64,000 nt of DNA, taken from Streptomyces cirratus (GTDB taxonomy: Bacteria > Actinomycetota > Actinomycetes > Streptomycetales > Streptomycetaceae). The notes beneath the pieces are model-generated. The model ran no database searches. It was not told the DNA's origin and was given only the letters and a program-made list of their open reading frames with translations. Within the stretch, counting starts at the first letter, position 1. Each line of letters opens with the position of its first letter. Positions 7,633 through 16,502 of this stretch are shown here, one piece after another. The stretch covers positions 496,001 through 560,000 of the forward strand of contig NZ_BMVP01000004.1 in assembly GCF_014650775.1 (NCBI RefSeq), written 5' to 3'. A program made the position numbers and the translations under genes.

Positions 7633-9432
7633 TTGATACCCCACATATCCAGCCGACCTCGACGGACACTGGTGCTCGCGGCCGCCCTCGGCGCCGCCCT
7701 CGCGTTCGGCGCTCCCGGCGCCCTCGCGGGCACGCTCCCCGTCGCCCCCTCCACCGCGCCGGCCGCCAAGGCCCACGCTCCGGCCGCCGCGCCGGCTTCC
7801 CAGAGTGCGACCTGGGTTGCCGGCACGCGCGCCTACCTCGTCATCACCGCTCCCGGTGACAGTTCGGCGGTCCGCTCGGCCATCGCGGCCAACGGCGGCA
7901 CCGTCTTCTCCAGCTTCGACGCCATCGGCGTGATCGTCGCCCACTCCGCGTCCAGCGGCTTCGCCGCCACCATGCGCGGCGTCGCCGGCGTCCAGCAGGT
8001 CGGCGCGACCCGCACCTCGGACGTCCCGGCCGACGCCTACAACCCGGCGCTGCCCGCCAACCCGGCCCAGGCGTCCACCCCGGCCGGCGAGCCGGTGCGG
8101 GCCGACATGAGCCAGATCAAGGCGGACCAGGCCTGGGCCGTCAACCCCGGCTCCGCGTCGGTCAAGGTCGGCATCCTGGACACCGGCATGGACGACCAGC
8201 ACCAGGACCTCGCACCCAACTTCGACGCGGCCGACTCCGTCTCCTGCGCCTACGGCAAGCCGGACACCCGCACGGGCGCCTGGCGGGACGTGGACACCCA
8301 CGGCACCCACGTGGCGGGCACCATCGCCGCGGCCAAGAACGGCAAGGGCGTCGTCGGCGTCGCCCCCGGCGTGAAGATCTCCGCGGTCAGGGTCGCCGAG
8401 CCGGGCAACTCGTTCTTCTTCGCCGAGAACACCATCTGCGGATTCGTCTGGGCCGGCGACCACGGCTTCAAGGTCACCAACAACAGCTATTACACAGACC
8501 CTTGGCAGTTCAACTGCCCGGACAACATCGATCAGGCCGCCATCATCGAGGGCGTCAAGCGCGCCCAGGAGTACGCCGAGGGCAAGGGCTCGCTCCAGAT
8601 CGCCGCGGCGGGCAACGAGGACTACGACCTCGCCCACAAGACGACCGACTCCGCGAGCCCGAACGACTCGACGCCGGTCACCCGCACCATCACCAACGCC
8701 TGCCTCGACATCCCGACCGAGCTGCCGGGCGTGGTCACCGTCGCGGCCAACGGAACCGGCGTCACCAAGGCCTCGTTCTCCAACTACGGCCAGGGCGTCA
8801 TCGACGTGGCGGCGCCGGGCAGCAACGTGTACTCCACGGCTCCCGGCGGCGGCTACAGCACCAAGAGCGGCACCTCGATGGCCACCCCGCACGTGGTCGG
8901 CGTCGCGGCGCTCATCGCCAGTGCCAACCCGGGCATCACCCCGGCGCAGATCCGCGCCAAGCTGGCCGCCCAGGCCAATGACACCGCCTGCCCGTCGGAC
9001 AACCGCTGCACGGGCACCACGGCCAACAACTCGTTCTTCGGCGAGGGACAGGTCGACGCCCTCAAGGCGGTCGGGACCACCCCGCCGCCCGGCAAGTACT
9101 TCGAGAACCTCGGGGACTTCGCCATCGCCGACAACGCGACCGTGGAGAGCCCGATCACCGTCTCCGGAGTGACCGGCAACGCGCCGGCCACCCTCAAGGT
9201 GGGCGTGGACATCAAGCACACCTACATCGGTGACTTGAAGGTCGACCTGGTGGCTCCGGACGGCTCGGTCTACACCCTGCACAACCGGGCCGGCGGAAGC
9301 ACCGACAACATCGCCCAGACCTACACCGTGAACGCCTCCTCGGAGGTCGCGAACGGCACCTGGAAGCTGCGCGTCAACGACAACGCCGCCTCCGACACGG
9401 GCAAGATCGACGCCTGGAACCTGACCTTCTAG
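7633..9432 (+). CDS. Secreted subtilisin-family (S8) serine peptidase with C-terminal P domain
   Basis: Extracellular endopeptidase, 599 aa. The TTG start at 7633 has GGAGG six bases upstream and begins a signal peptide (basic SSRPRR, then a hydrophobic stretch ending near ALA). An I9-like propeptide follows (~65-135). The catalytic triad is Asp183 (GILDTGMD), His223 (DTHGTHVAGT) and Ser415 (SGTSMATPHV), with the oxyanion Asn328 in AAAGNED. After a Pro-rich hinge (TTPPPGK) the last ~95 residues form a proprotein-convertase P domain (GDLKVDLVAPDGS, GTWKLRVNDNA, DAWNLTF). It is monocistronic, with a hairpin in the leader and another after the stop. The frame is open 5' of the start, but the upstream part lacks family features. 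Confidence 0.93.
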   Translation: MIPHISSRPRRTLVLAAALGAALAFGAPGALAGTLPVAPSTAPAAKAHAPAAAPASQSATWVAGTRAYLVITAPGDSSAVRSAIAANGGTVFSSFDAIGVIVAHSASSGFAATMRGVAGVQQVGATRTSDVPADAYNPALPANPAQASTPAGEPVRADMSQIKADQAWAVNPGSASVKVGILDTGMDDQHQDLAPNFDAADSVSCAYGKPDTRTGAWRDVDTHGTHVAGTIAAAKNGKGVVGVAPGVKISAVRVAEPGNSFFFAENTICGFVWAGDHGFKVTNNSYYTDPWQFNCPDNIDQAAIIEGVKRAQEYAEGKGSLQIAAAGNEDYDLAHKTTDSASPNDSTPVTRTITNACLDIPTELPGVVTVAANGTGVTKASFSNYGQGVIDVAAPGSNVYSTAPGGGYSTKSGTSMATPHVVGVAALIASANPGITPAQIRAKLAAQANDTACPSDNRCTGTTANNSFFGEGQVDALKAVGTTPPPGKYFENLGDFAIADNATVESPITVSGVTGNAPATLKVGVDIKHTYIGDLKVDLVAPDGSVYTLHNRAGGSTDNIAQTYTVNASSEVANGTWKLRVNDNAASDTGKIDAWNLTF

Positions 9433-9445
9433 GCTCCCGGCCCCC

Positions 9446-9481
9446 GGGCTCCGGGACGCGGCGCCGCCGCCCCCGGAGCCC
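9446..9481 (+). terminator. Terminator of the S8 peptidase gene
   Basis: GGGCTCCGGG (9446-9455) and CCCGGAGCCC (9472-9481) form a perfect 10-bp stem 14 bp after the peptidase stop. No T-tract follows. Confidence 0.65.
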
Positions 9482-9519
9482 GCTGCCGTGGTGACCCCAC
9501 CACGCTTGCGACTCGGCCG

Positions 9520-9942
9520 TCACCGGGACGGTCCACCTGGTTTCCGTCGCCTCTTTTCCGCCGCTGCGGCCTCTTGCAGCGCCGCCAGGACCTCCGGTCC
9601 CACCACCGCCCTGGCCGCGTCGTCGTGGTGTGCACGGGCCGCCGCGGAGTCCGTGGTGACCAGGGACATGTCCGCCTGGTCGCGCCGGGCCGCCCCGGGG
9701 CTCAACGCCTCTGTCAGGAAGGCGAACACGTCGGCGTCGCACCACTGGGCGAACCGGTCGTAAACCGTCTGCCAATTGCCGAACTCCTCCGGCAGTTCCC
9801 GCCACGTGCTTCCACTTCGGAACCTCCAGACGACGCCCTCGAACTGATCGCGCAGACGCTGCGGGTAGGGGCCGTACCGCCCGATCGGCAGGAACGGCTC
9901 GACCAACCCCCATTCCTCATCGTTCAGTTCACGTCGCGTCAC
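9520..9942 (-). pseudogene. IS5-type transposase N-terminal remnant
   Basis: The 140-residue frame starts MTRRELNDEEWGLVEPFLP and continues through the helical DUF4096-type domain (YPQRLRDQFEGVVWRF, GSTWRELPEEFGNWQTVYDRF) to TTDSAAARAHH, where the first catalytic Asp of the DDE domain would sit. It then stops about 35 residues later. The rest of the DDE nuclease is missing, so it cannot be an active transposase. I found no matched terminal repeats around it. It is either a decayed insertion sequence or a short domesticated DUF4096 protein. Confidence 0.7.
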
Positions 9943-10064
9943 ATGAACTTTTTACCAGTCGGGGGCGGTGCCGGGCCGAATCGCCGCAGTGATCACAACT
10001 CCCAACAGTGCCTTAACATGAGCGAACAGCGCCGGAGTTACCGGCGTCAGGAAAGAAGACGACG

Positions 10065-10487
10065 ATGCGCATACGTAAGTTTCTCGCCGCCGCCGCCATG
10101 GCCGGCACCGTTCTGACCGCAGGCGTGGCGACCACTGGCACTGCCTCCGCCTCCAGCTTGGCCGACTGCAGTGGCCACAGCGAGACCGTCTGCCTGTATT
10201 ACAACTCCAGCAGCAGCGGCCATGGGGCCGTGTTCTTCCAGACCTCGGACATCTCGAACTACTCGGGCTACTACTTCAGCGGGGGCGCCTACGGTTCCAG
10301 TGGCGCCGGCGTCTCGGTCAAGAACCACGCCGCCGCGGTCGACAGCTACTACGCCGGCTCCTTCACCGTCTACTACGGCAGCGGCGACCGCAACTGCAGC
10401 TACGCCTGCCAGACCGTCCCGGACTACGCGTACAGGGACCTCAACGCGCAGATGAAGAACAACAACGCGGCCGGGTTCTTCGGCTGA
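10065..10487 (+). CDS. Small secreted protein, peptidase-inhibitor I36 / beta-gamma-crystallin-like
   Basis: 140 aa with a clear Sec signal (MRIRKFLAAAAMAGTVLT, ending ASA near residue 29). The ~110-residue mature part is rich in Ser, Tyr, Gly and Asn and has the pattern C...VCLYYNSSSSGHGAVF...NYSGYYF...GAGVSVKNHAAAV, typical of small Streptomyces I36-family or crystallin-fold extracellular proteins. Four cysteines could form two disulfides. AGGAAAG lies about ten bases before the ATG. It probably acts as a protease inhibitor or wall-associated protein; that is family-based inference. Confidence 0.75.
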   Translation: MRIRKFLAAAAMAGTVLTAGVATTGTASASSLADCSGHSETVCLYYNSSSSGHGAVFFQTSDISNYSGYYFSGGAYGSSGAGVSVKNHAAAVDSYYAGSFTVYYGSGDRNCSYACQTVPDYAYRDLNAQMKNNNAAGFFG

Positions 10488-10524
10488 GCCGGAGCTGACC
10501 ACGTCTGAGAACTGACAGCCGCGA

Positions 10525-10563
10525 CAGCGGTCTCCGTCCATTCACACCGGCCGGAGACCGCTG
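10525..10563 (+). terminator. Terminator after the I36-like gene
   Basis: CAGCGGTCTCCG at 10525-10536 and CGGAGACCGCTG at 10552-10563 form a perfect 12-bp stem with a 15-base loop, 38 bp after the stop codon. Confidence 0.6.
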
Positions 10564-10626
10564 CGGCACCACCTGCGTCAGCCGTCGACGCCCGCCCGCC
10601 TCGCCGAACCGAGAGACATCACGCCT

Positions 10627-11589
10627 GTGTTCAGCCGCCCGCCTCGCTCCCTCGTCCTCCTGGTCGCCCTGCCGCTGCTGCTGGCCGGCTGTACGAGCGC
10701 CGACCCGGACGCGAAGCGCGGCACCGGCACACCGACCCGCGTGGTGGTTCCGCCCCCGGTGTCCGCCACACCCGTGCTCGATTCGGCGAACGACCGCCCT
10801 TTGCCCCTGGACGCCTATCTGTTCGATCCGGAGCAGATGTTCACGGTCGAGAGGGCCCAGGCGCGGCTCGGCACGAGCTGCATGGCACGCTTCGGTTTCG
10901 ACTACGTGCCCCAGGTACCGCCCCGGCCGACGCGCGGCACCGATGCGCCGACCACCCGCAGGGACGGCCGTTACGGGCCGCAGAATGCCGCTGTGATGGC
11001 GAAGTGGGGCTATCACTCGGAGGGCGGTGACGCCGGCGCCGAATCGATGCCCCCCAGGCCGCAACTGAGCCAGGAGATGACGGTCGCCCTACGGGGGTCG
11101 TCCGACGTCAAGCAGAAGTTCGGCCCCGGCGGGCAGGTCATCAGTGGCCAGACGGTGCCGGACCACGGCTGCGTCGGGGAGGCCGTCAAAGCGCTGACCG
11201 GCGCCGTGGACGGCAGAGTGGGCGACGCGCAGCTCGCAGAGGACCTCAAGTTCCGTACACTGCTGGACTCCCAGAAGGACGCCCGGACCCGGGCGGTGTT
11301 CGGGCAGTGGTCGCAGTGCATGAAGGAGGGCGGCTTCAGCTACCCGGATCCGGTGGCCGCGCTGGGCGACAAGACGTGGTGGGACAGCCCCGGGCCCACG
11401 CCGCACGAGATCCAGGTGGCGACGGCCGACGCGGCCTGCCGGCACAGGACGAATTTGGTCGGCGTCTGGTATTCCGTCGACTTCGCCTACCAGCAGCAGG
11501 CGATCGCCGAGAACGCCGCCGCCATGGCGCAGATCAAGACCGACCTACAGGCCCAGGTGAAGGCCGCCACCGCAGCGCTCAACGGCTGA
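10627..11589 (+). CDS. Lipoprotein of unknown function
   Basis: 320 aa starting at GTG. A lipobox (LLLAGC, Cys near residue 22) follows a short basic N-terminus, so it should be a diacylated lipoprotein anchored outside the membrane. After a Pro/Thr-rich linker come conserved-looking segments with several cysteines (GTSCMARFGFDY, DHGCVGEAV, FGQWSQCMKEGGFSYPDP, ATADAACRHRTNLV) and a C-terminal helix. The WxxCMxxxGF and DxxCR pattern recurs in uncharacterised Streptomyces lipoproteins. I do not recognise a specific function. It is separated from the upstream gene by a terminator. Confidence 0.75.
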   Translation: MFSRPPRSLVLLVALPLLLAGCTSADPDAKRGTGTPTRVVVPPPVSATPVLDSANDRPLPLDAYLFDPEQMFTVERAQARLGTSCMARFGFDYVPQVPPRPTRGTDAPTTRRDGRYGPQNAAVMAKWGYHSEGGDAGAESMPPRPQLSQEMTVALRGSSDVKQKFGPGGQVISGQTVPDHGCVGEAVKALTGAVDGRVGDAQLAEDLKFRTLLDSQKDARTRAVFGQWSQCMKEGGFSYPDPVAALGDKTWWDSPGPTPHEIQVATADAACRHRTNLVGVWYSVDFAYQQQAIAENAAAMAQIKTDLQAQVKAATAALNG

Positions 11590-11687
11590 GTCCCCCAGCG
11601 GCGGCCCCTCGTCCGAGTCGATGCCGCCCACTGCGGCGGTCAGCCAGGCGATCTCCACCGCGTCGGTGGACCGGTGCGCCCGCCGCG

Positions 11688-12377
11688 TCATCTCGTCCGC
11701 AGGACGCAGTCGCCGCAGAGGCCTCCGCCGGGGACGCGGTAGTAGAGGCAGCAGCTGCGGCGGGTGAAGGCCACGCCGAGGCCGTCCTCGTGGATGAAGG
11801 TGCCCGTCCCGGCGAGGGGGCCGTCGGCGGCGAGCAGGGAGGCGGCCAGGCGTACCACCGGCCCCGCCGGTACCCGGTCGATCAGCACGCGCAACGCGCC
11901 GACCAGGGCCGAGGCGCTGTTCCCGCGCAGTACCCGGGGCGATACCCCGAACCGCTCGCGCAGCGCCGCGTCCAGGACGCCGAGGTGGCCGGGCAGGATC
12001 TCCGCGAGGGCCTCGGCGGGCCGGGCTCCCGGGTCGGGGCGCGGCAGCCACAGTTCCAGCGAGCCCGCCTCGGGCAACCGCCACCAGACGCGGTCCGGGC
12101 CCAGGTCCGGCACGCGCCCCGAGAGCGCCGCGCATCCCAGACCGAGCGACCACAGCCGCGAGGCGATGCCGAACTGCGCGGTCGAGGCGGCCACCCTGCC
12201 CGGCCCGCTGCCGAGCCGCCGCCCGATCTCGCAGACGTAGGGCCCGAGGCCTTCCCCGTACAGCTCCGCGAGCGGCCGGAAGCCCGCGCCGGGCGGCGTG
12301 TTCCCGTACGGCACGCGGAAGAAGGGCCCGACGGCGGCCAGCCGCCGCAGCACCTCCTCCATACCGGTCTCTTCCAT
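11688..12377 (-). CDS. FhuF-like (2Fe-2S)-binding protein, putative ferric-siderophore reductase
   Basis: 229-aa cytoplasmic protein ending in SCCLYYRVPGGGLCGDCVLR. The CC-x10-C-x2-C pattern is the C-terminal 2Fe-2S motif of the FhuF family, which reduces iron from siderophores. The upstream half is consistent with the family (WSLGLGCAALSG, DRVWWRLP, LVGALRVLIDRV). The gene follows, on the same strand and 37 bp later, an MFS transporter at 12415-13674, so the two probably form an operon for siderophore handling. A second ATG six codons into the gene is an alternative start. Confidence 0.8.
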   Translation of the reverse strand: MEETGMEEVLRRLAAVGPFFRVPYGNTPPGAGFRPLAELYGEGLGPYVCEIGRRLGSGPGRVAASTAQFGIASRLWSLGLGCAALSGRVPDLGPDRVWWRLPEAGSLELWLPRPDPGARPAEALAEILPGHLGVLDAALRERFGVSPRVLRGNSASALVGALRVLIDRVPAGPVVRLAASLLAADGPLAGTGTFIHEDGLGVAFTRRSCCLYYRVPGGGLCGDCVLRTR

Positions 12378-12414
12378 CCGGTGATGATCTCAGGCGGCCG
12401 CCTCCTGTAGGACG

Positions 12415-13674
12415 TCACCCTTGTACGACGGCACCCGAGGGCTCGCTCCGCTGGTGAACAGCCCCGGCCCGGCGCACCGCCGGGCCCATGGCGTACGACG
12501 CGGCCGCCAGCACGGCGCCCAGCAGCAGCCACCCCGGGATGCCCCACAGCAGGAGGAGCGAGGTCAGCAGCAGCGGCCCCACGGTCCGGGCGACGGGTAC
12601 GCCCGTCCCGAAGAACCCCTGGTACTGGCCCATCTGCCCGGCGGGGGCCAGCGAGAAGCCGATCTGCCAGGACCCGGCGGACTGGCGCATCTCGGCGTCG
12701 ACCTGGAGCACGGCGCCCGCCACCAGCAGCAGCGCGGCGGCCCACCCGGCCCCGGGCAGCGCCGAGAAGGCGAACACCCCGCAGGAGGCGGCCATCACGA
12801 GCCCGGAGCGGCGCACGGCCCGGCCCGCGCTCTCCAGGCCGGTCACCTGCCGGGCCACGCGCACCTGGAACAGCATCACGGCGGCGGTGTTGAGCACGAA
12901 CAGCGCCGACACCAGCCACCCGGGGGCCTGGGTGCGCTCCACGACCCACAGCGGGATCGCCAGGCTCAGCAGCGGCATCCGCAGCAGCAGGACCGCGTTG
13001 AGCAGCGTGACCAGGGCGTACGGCCGGTCGCGGAGCACCGCCAGCCGCGGCTGCCCGGACGCCCGCCCCGCCGCCGGTGCCACCGCGGGCAACCGGAGCA
13101 GCAGTGCGGCGCACAGCAGGAAGCCGGCCGCGTCCAGCACGAACACCGTGAGGTAGGCCCGCTCGGTGCCGGCGCTCAGGGCGAGCCCGCCGAGGGCGGC
13201 GCCCACCGCGAGTCCGGCGTTGAGGACGGCCTGGAGGTGTGCGAGCACCCCGGTCCGGTCCCCCGGCGCGACCACCCCGGCGAGCAGCGCCTGACGGGCG
13301 GCGGCGAGCCCGCACTGGGCTGTGGCGTAGCAGACCACCGCGAGCAGGAAGGCCCAGAACGAGCGGATGACGAGGAAGGACGCCACCGAGGCGGCGGTGG
13401 CCACGGCCAGCAGCACCGAGGTGCCCCGGGGCCCGCGCCGGTCGGCGAGGGCCCCGAGCGGGACGCCGGCGACGGAGCCGGTGGCCCAGGCCACGGTCAG
13501 GCCGAGCCCGATCTGGCCGGGCGAGAGGCCCACCACCAGGTTGAAGTAGAGCGCCGAACACACGTAGTAGGCGCCGTCGCCGACGGAGTTGCTCAGCTGG
13601 GCGGCGGCCAGGCGGCGCGGCGCGCCGGGCGGGGGCAGGAAGCATATGGTCACCTGATCATTGGACCAGTCCAC
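12415..13674 (-). CDS. MFS transporter, probable exporter
   Basis: 419 aa with about 12 hydrophobic segments. The loop between TM2 and TM3 has GALADRRGPRG, a variant of the MFS GxLaDrxGrr motif. Linkage to an FhuF-type reductase suggests siderophore or iron-related export; substrate is otherwise unknown. The GTG start at 13674 lies inside a dense set of palindromes (13662-13698). An alternative GTG at 13653 would trim seven residues and free the dyad for use as an operator. The upstream hydrolase at 13708 is on the same strand. Confidence 0.85.
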   Translation of the reverse strand: MDWSNDQVTICFLPPPGAPRRLAAAQLSNSVGDGAYYVCSALYFNLVVGLSPGQIGLGLTVAWATGSVAGVPLGALADRRGPRGTSVLLAVATAASVASFLVIRSFWAFLLAVVCYATAQCGLAAARQALLAGVVAPGDRTGVLAHLQAVLNAGLAVGAALGGLALSAGTERAYLTVFVLDAAGFLLCAALLLRLPAVAPAAGRASGQPRLAVLRDRPYALVTLLNAVLLLRMPLLSLAIPLWVVERTQAPGWLVSALFVLNTAAVMLFQVRVARQVTGLESAGRAVRRSGLVMAASCGVFAFSALPGAGWAAALLLVAGAVLQVDAEMRQSAGSWQIGFSLAPAGQMGQYQGFFGTGVPVARTVGPLLLTSLLLLWGIPGWLLLGAVLAAASYAMGPAVRRAGAVHQRSEPSGAVVQG

Positions 13675-13698
13675 TGGCCCGCCGCTGTGGGCCAGTGG
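13662..13698. promoter_or_regulatory. Overlapping palindromes at the MFS start codon
   Basis: Within 37 bp there are CCAGTCCACTGG (13666-13677, 5+5 dyad), GGACCAGTCC (13663-13672) and a 10-bp hairpin CCACTGGCCC/GGGCCAGTGG (13671-13680 with 13689-13698). They cover the MFS GTG start and follow the hydrolase stop. The long hairpin could terminate hydrolase transcription; the TGGACCAGTCCA-like dyad resembles a regulator-binding site. The two functions are not mutually exclusive. Confidence 0.45.
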
Positions 13699-13707
13699 GG
13701 CGGCGTT

Positions 13708-14538
13708 TCAGCGGGCCACTTGCCGCTCGGACCGGCCGTCCGCGAGGAACTCCAGCAGCGCCCGGTTGAAGGCGTCCGGCCGCTCCACGCCCGGCAGGTG
13801 CCCGGCCCGGTCGATCACGGCGAGCCGGGAGTGGGCGATGAGCGCGTGCAGGGCCTCGGCGTCCGCGACGGGGGTGTAGACGTCGTCCGCGCCGACCAGC
13901 ACCAGGCAGGGCACCGACTCGGGCAGCCGGGCCAGCGCGGGACGGTAGTCGGGCCGCTCGGCCCGGCCGCGCAGGGCGGCGGCCGCGCCCTCGGGGTCGG
14001 TGGCGCGCATCATCGCCATGACGGAGGCGGCCGCCCCGGGCATCCCGGTGACGTTGTAGGGCGCCAGCATCTTGTCGATGACCTCGTCGGCGTACGGCTT
14101 CATGCCCTCGGCGAGGAGCCGGTCGGCGAGGCTTCGACGGAACGCCTTGCCCTCCTGCGTCTCCGGAACCGGGGAGGTGTCGGACAGGACGAGACCCCGT
14201 ACCCGACCCGGGTGGCGCAACCAGAGTTCCATCGCGATCTGACCGCCCATGCTCACCCCGCCGACGACCGCCTGTTCGATGTCCAGGTGGTCGAGGAGGG
14301 CGACGAGGTCGTCCGCGAACGCGGCGAACGGCGTGACGCCCGGCCGCGCCGGATTTTCCCCGTATCCCCGCAGGTCAGGGGTGATCACGCGGTAGCCGGC
14401 GGCGGCCAGCGCGGTGGCCTGGGGAGCCCACATCGTGCGGTTGAACGGGTGTCCGTGAACCAGGAGCACCGGCTCCGCGCCCCGCGGACCAAGGTCGTCG
14501 AAAAACATCGTCGCGGCGTTGCCATTTTGGGGGTTCAT
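13708..14538 (-). CDS. Alpha/beta-fold hydrolase
   Basis: 276-aa cytoplasmic hydrolase of the haloperoxidase/esterase-like branch. The oxyanion-hole motif HGHPFNRTMW is at residues 28-37, the nucleophile is Ser96 in GGVSMGG, an acid is likely in GADDVYTP, and the catalytic His lies in DRAGHLPGVERP. The ATG has AAGGTG about ten bases upstream. It is transcribed leftward toward the MFS gene, divergent from the GNAT gene at 14679. The substrate cannot be read from the sequence. Confidence 0.88.
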   Translation of the reverse strand: MNPQNGNAATMFFDDLGPRGAEPVLLVHGHPFNRTMWAPQATALAAAGYRVITPDLRGYGENPARPGVTPFAAFADDLVALLDHLDIEQAVVGGVSMGGQIAMELWLRHPGRVRGLVLSDTSPVPETQEGKAFRRSLADRLLAEGMKPYADEVIDKMLAPYNVTGMPGAAASVMAMMRATDPEGAAAALRGRAERPDYRPALARLPESVPCLVLVGADDVYTPVADAEALHALIAHSRLAVIDRAGHLPGVERPDAFNRALLEFLADGRSERQVAR

Positions 14539-14678
14539 GAGAGCACCTTAAGGAGCTACATTGAGCCACTCGCGTTCACCTGACAGCCCGTTGCCTTTCA
14601 CCCGCGTTTTGCGCGGGGGGTGACGTCAGGAGCGCAGACTGTGCAACCACCCCACCGCCCAGAAGGACCGAAGGCTCC

Positions 14679-15365
14679 GTGCCCGTACCCGTACTCCTCG
14701 CCGGCCGCTCCGTGCGGCTGGAGCCCCTCGCCCCCCACCACACCGAGGCCCTGGCCGTGGCCGGTGCCGAGGATCGTACGACTTACGCCTTCACTCCCGT
14801 GCCGCACGGGCTGCAGGCGTCCCGCGAGTACATCGACCGCGCGCTCGCCGATCAGGCGGCCGGTCGATCCCTCCCGTTCGCGGTGGTCAGAGCCACCGAT
14901 GGGCGGGTCGTCGGTTCGACCCGGTTCTTGGAACTCGATTACTGGCAGGGGCCGCTCGTGTGGCCTGCCGTGCCGGGGGTCCCGTTCGGCGATCCGGCGA
15001 CGGCGGTCCCCGACGCCGCCGAGATCGGCAACACCTGGCTGTCCCCGCAGGCGCAGGGCACCGGCATCAACACCGAGGCCAAGCTGCTCATGCTCCGCCA
15101 CGCCTTCGAGACCTGGGGCGTGCGCCGCGTCTCGCTGCGCGCGGACGCGCGCAACGGCCGCTCGCGGGCCGCGATGGAACGTCTCGGCTTCACCTGCGAA
15201 GGGGTGCGCCGGGCCCATTCGCGGGGGCTGGACGGCGCCGTGCGCAGCACTGCCTTCTACTCGGTCCTCGACGAGGAGTGGCCGACGGTCCGCTCGATCA
15301 TCGAGCTCAGGCTGGCGCCCGCGGCGCCGCGCAGGCGGCGGCGCAAGGCGCTGGTTCCGGCGTAA
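14679..15365 (+). CDS. GNAT-family N-acetyltransferase (RimJ/RimL-like)
   Basis: 228 aa, GTG start. The N-terminus VRLEPLAPHHTEALAVA, the central TRFLELDYW and the acetyl-CoA region WLSPQAQGTGINTEAKLLMLRHAF followed by RNGRSRAAMERLGFTCEG are characteristic of RimJ/RimL-type acetyltransferases, which acetylate protein N-termini or small amines. It ends in a basic tail (PRRRRRKALVPA). It stands alone, divergent from the hydrolase. Confidence 0.88.
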   Translation: MPVPVLLAGRSVRLEPLAPHHTEALAVAGAEDRTTYAFTPVPHGLQASREYIDRALADQAAGRSLPFAVVRATDGRVVGSTRFLELDYWQGPLVWPAVPGVPFGDPATAVPDAAEIGNTWLSPQAQGTGINTEAKLLMLRHAFETWGVRRVSLRADARNGRSRAAMERLGFTCEGVRRAHSRGLDGAVRSTAFYSVLDEEWPTVRSIIELRLAPAAPRRRRRKALVPA

Positions 15366-15430
15366 CGGTCCTGCGTCCTGCGTCCGGCCGGGCGGTCCTT
15401 CCACGTCGGCCCTCGCCCCGTCCCTTCCCG

Positions 15431-16462
15431 CTAGCTCCCGAGGAAGGCCGGTGCGAGGGCCGACGTCATCAGCGGGGCCGGGGTGCCCGTGCCGTCGGCG
15501 GGCAGTGCGTACAGATCGGCGCCGAAGTCGCCGGGCAGGGCGTAGACGACGGTCCGGTCGTCCTTCCACACCACCTGGTCATCCACGCTGCGCTGCTCCG
15601 CGAGCGGGGTCTCCTTCATCGTGGCCAGGTCCAGGGCGTAGAGCCGCCACGGCGCGTCGGCGGACAGGCCCGGCACCCGCTTCTTGAACACCAGCCTGGT
15701 GCCGTCAGGCGACAGGGAGGGGCATTCGAGGTTCTCGCGGAGCGTGGTCACCGTGCGAGCGGTGAGGTCCCCGCGGACGAGGTAGGTCTGACCGCCGGTC
15801 GCGAGCGTCGCGTAGAAGGTCTGCTCGTCGGCGGCGAAGGTGACGCCCCAGAAGTTGACGTCGGCGTTCCGGTACGCCTTGCCGTCCTTGACGATGGTGA
15901 AGTCCTCCAGCGAGGCGTCGTACCGGCCGGTGCGCAGATCGAGCAGTGAGGTCCGGGTGGAGAAGTTCGTACCGGCGTACGAATCCCCGCCGACGAACAC
16001 CGTCCAGGCGGCGAGGTGCCCGCCGGGCGAGACGCGGGCCCGGGTGGGGATCCCGGCGAGCGGGTGCGAGGAGACCACCTTGAGGTGGGCGTCCAGCACG
16101 ACCGCCCGGTACTGCTCCTGGACCCCGCCCTTCTCGGCCTGGAGGCAGACCCCGGTGCCCGCTGCGGAGTGGAAGCGCAGGCAGCTCACCCCGGAGGCGG
16201 TACGGGGTCCGCCGGGCGAGGCGGCCGGGACCGTGACGAGCTCGTCGCGGTGCGGGCCCCACGCCATGTTCCGCAAGACGATCCGCGGCGCGCCGTCCGC
16301 CGGGGTCAGGGAGACCTCGCCGCGGGTGACCTCAGGGCCCCCCGGCCGGGCCCGGTCCTTCTCGTCGGCCCGCGAGGAGGCCCGCACGACGGCGATCACC
16401 CCCACTGCGGAGAGCAGCACGACGGCGGTGACGAGGATCAGGATCCGGCGTTGGAGGGTCAT
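15431..16462 (-). CDS. Membrane-anchored beta-propeller (TolB/WD40-like) protein
   Basis: About 343 aa from the ATG at 16462. One N-terminal TM helix (RRILILVTAVVLLSAVGVIAVV) is followed by an extracytoplasmic domain built of repeated blade-like units (LRNMAWGPHRDELV, ARVSPGGHLAAWTVF, NFWGVTFAADEQTFYATL, CPSLSPDGTRLVFKKR, DDQVVWKDDRTVVYAL). This is the TolB or six-bladed propeller pattern. A longer frame to 16531 would overlap the upstream MFS gene, so the inner start is preferred. It is the third gene of a leftward run with the phosphoesterase and MFS genes. Function unknown; a binding or scaffold role is likely. Confidence 0.8.
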   Translation of the reverse strand: MTLQRRILILVTAVVLLSAVGVIAVVRASSRADEKDRARPGGPEVTRGEVSLTPADGAPRIVLRNMAWGPHRDELVTVPAASPGGPRTASGVSCLRFHSAAGTGVCLQAEKGGVQEQYRAVVLDAHLKVVSSHPLAGIPTRARVSPGGHLAAWTVFVGGDSYAGTNFSTRTSLLDLRTGRYDASLEDFTIVKDGKAYRNADVNFWGVTFAADEQTFYATLATGGQTYLVRGDLTARTVTTLRENLECPSLSPDGTRLVFKKRVPGLSADAPWRLYALDLATMKETPLAEQRSVDDQVVWKDDRTVVYALPGDFGADLYALPADGTGTPAPLMTSALAPAFLGS

Positions 16463-16502
16463 GGGGGCCTTTCGGACACGCGGGGGGGGTGTGGGGGCGG
16501 GT

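Noticed and set aside
9433..10064. Complete insertion sequence
   Set aside because: No terminal inverted repeats or target duplication seen and the DDE domain is missing.
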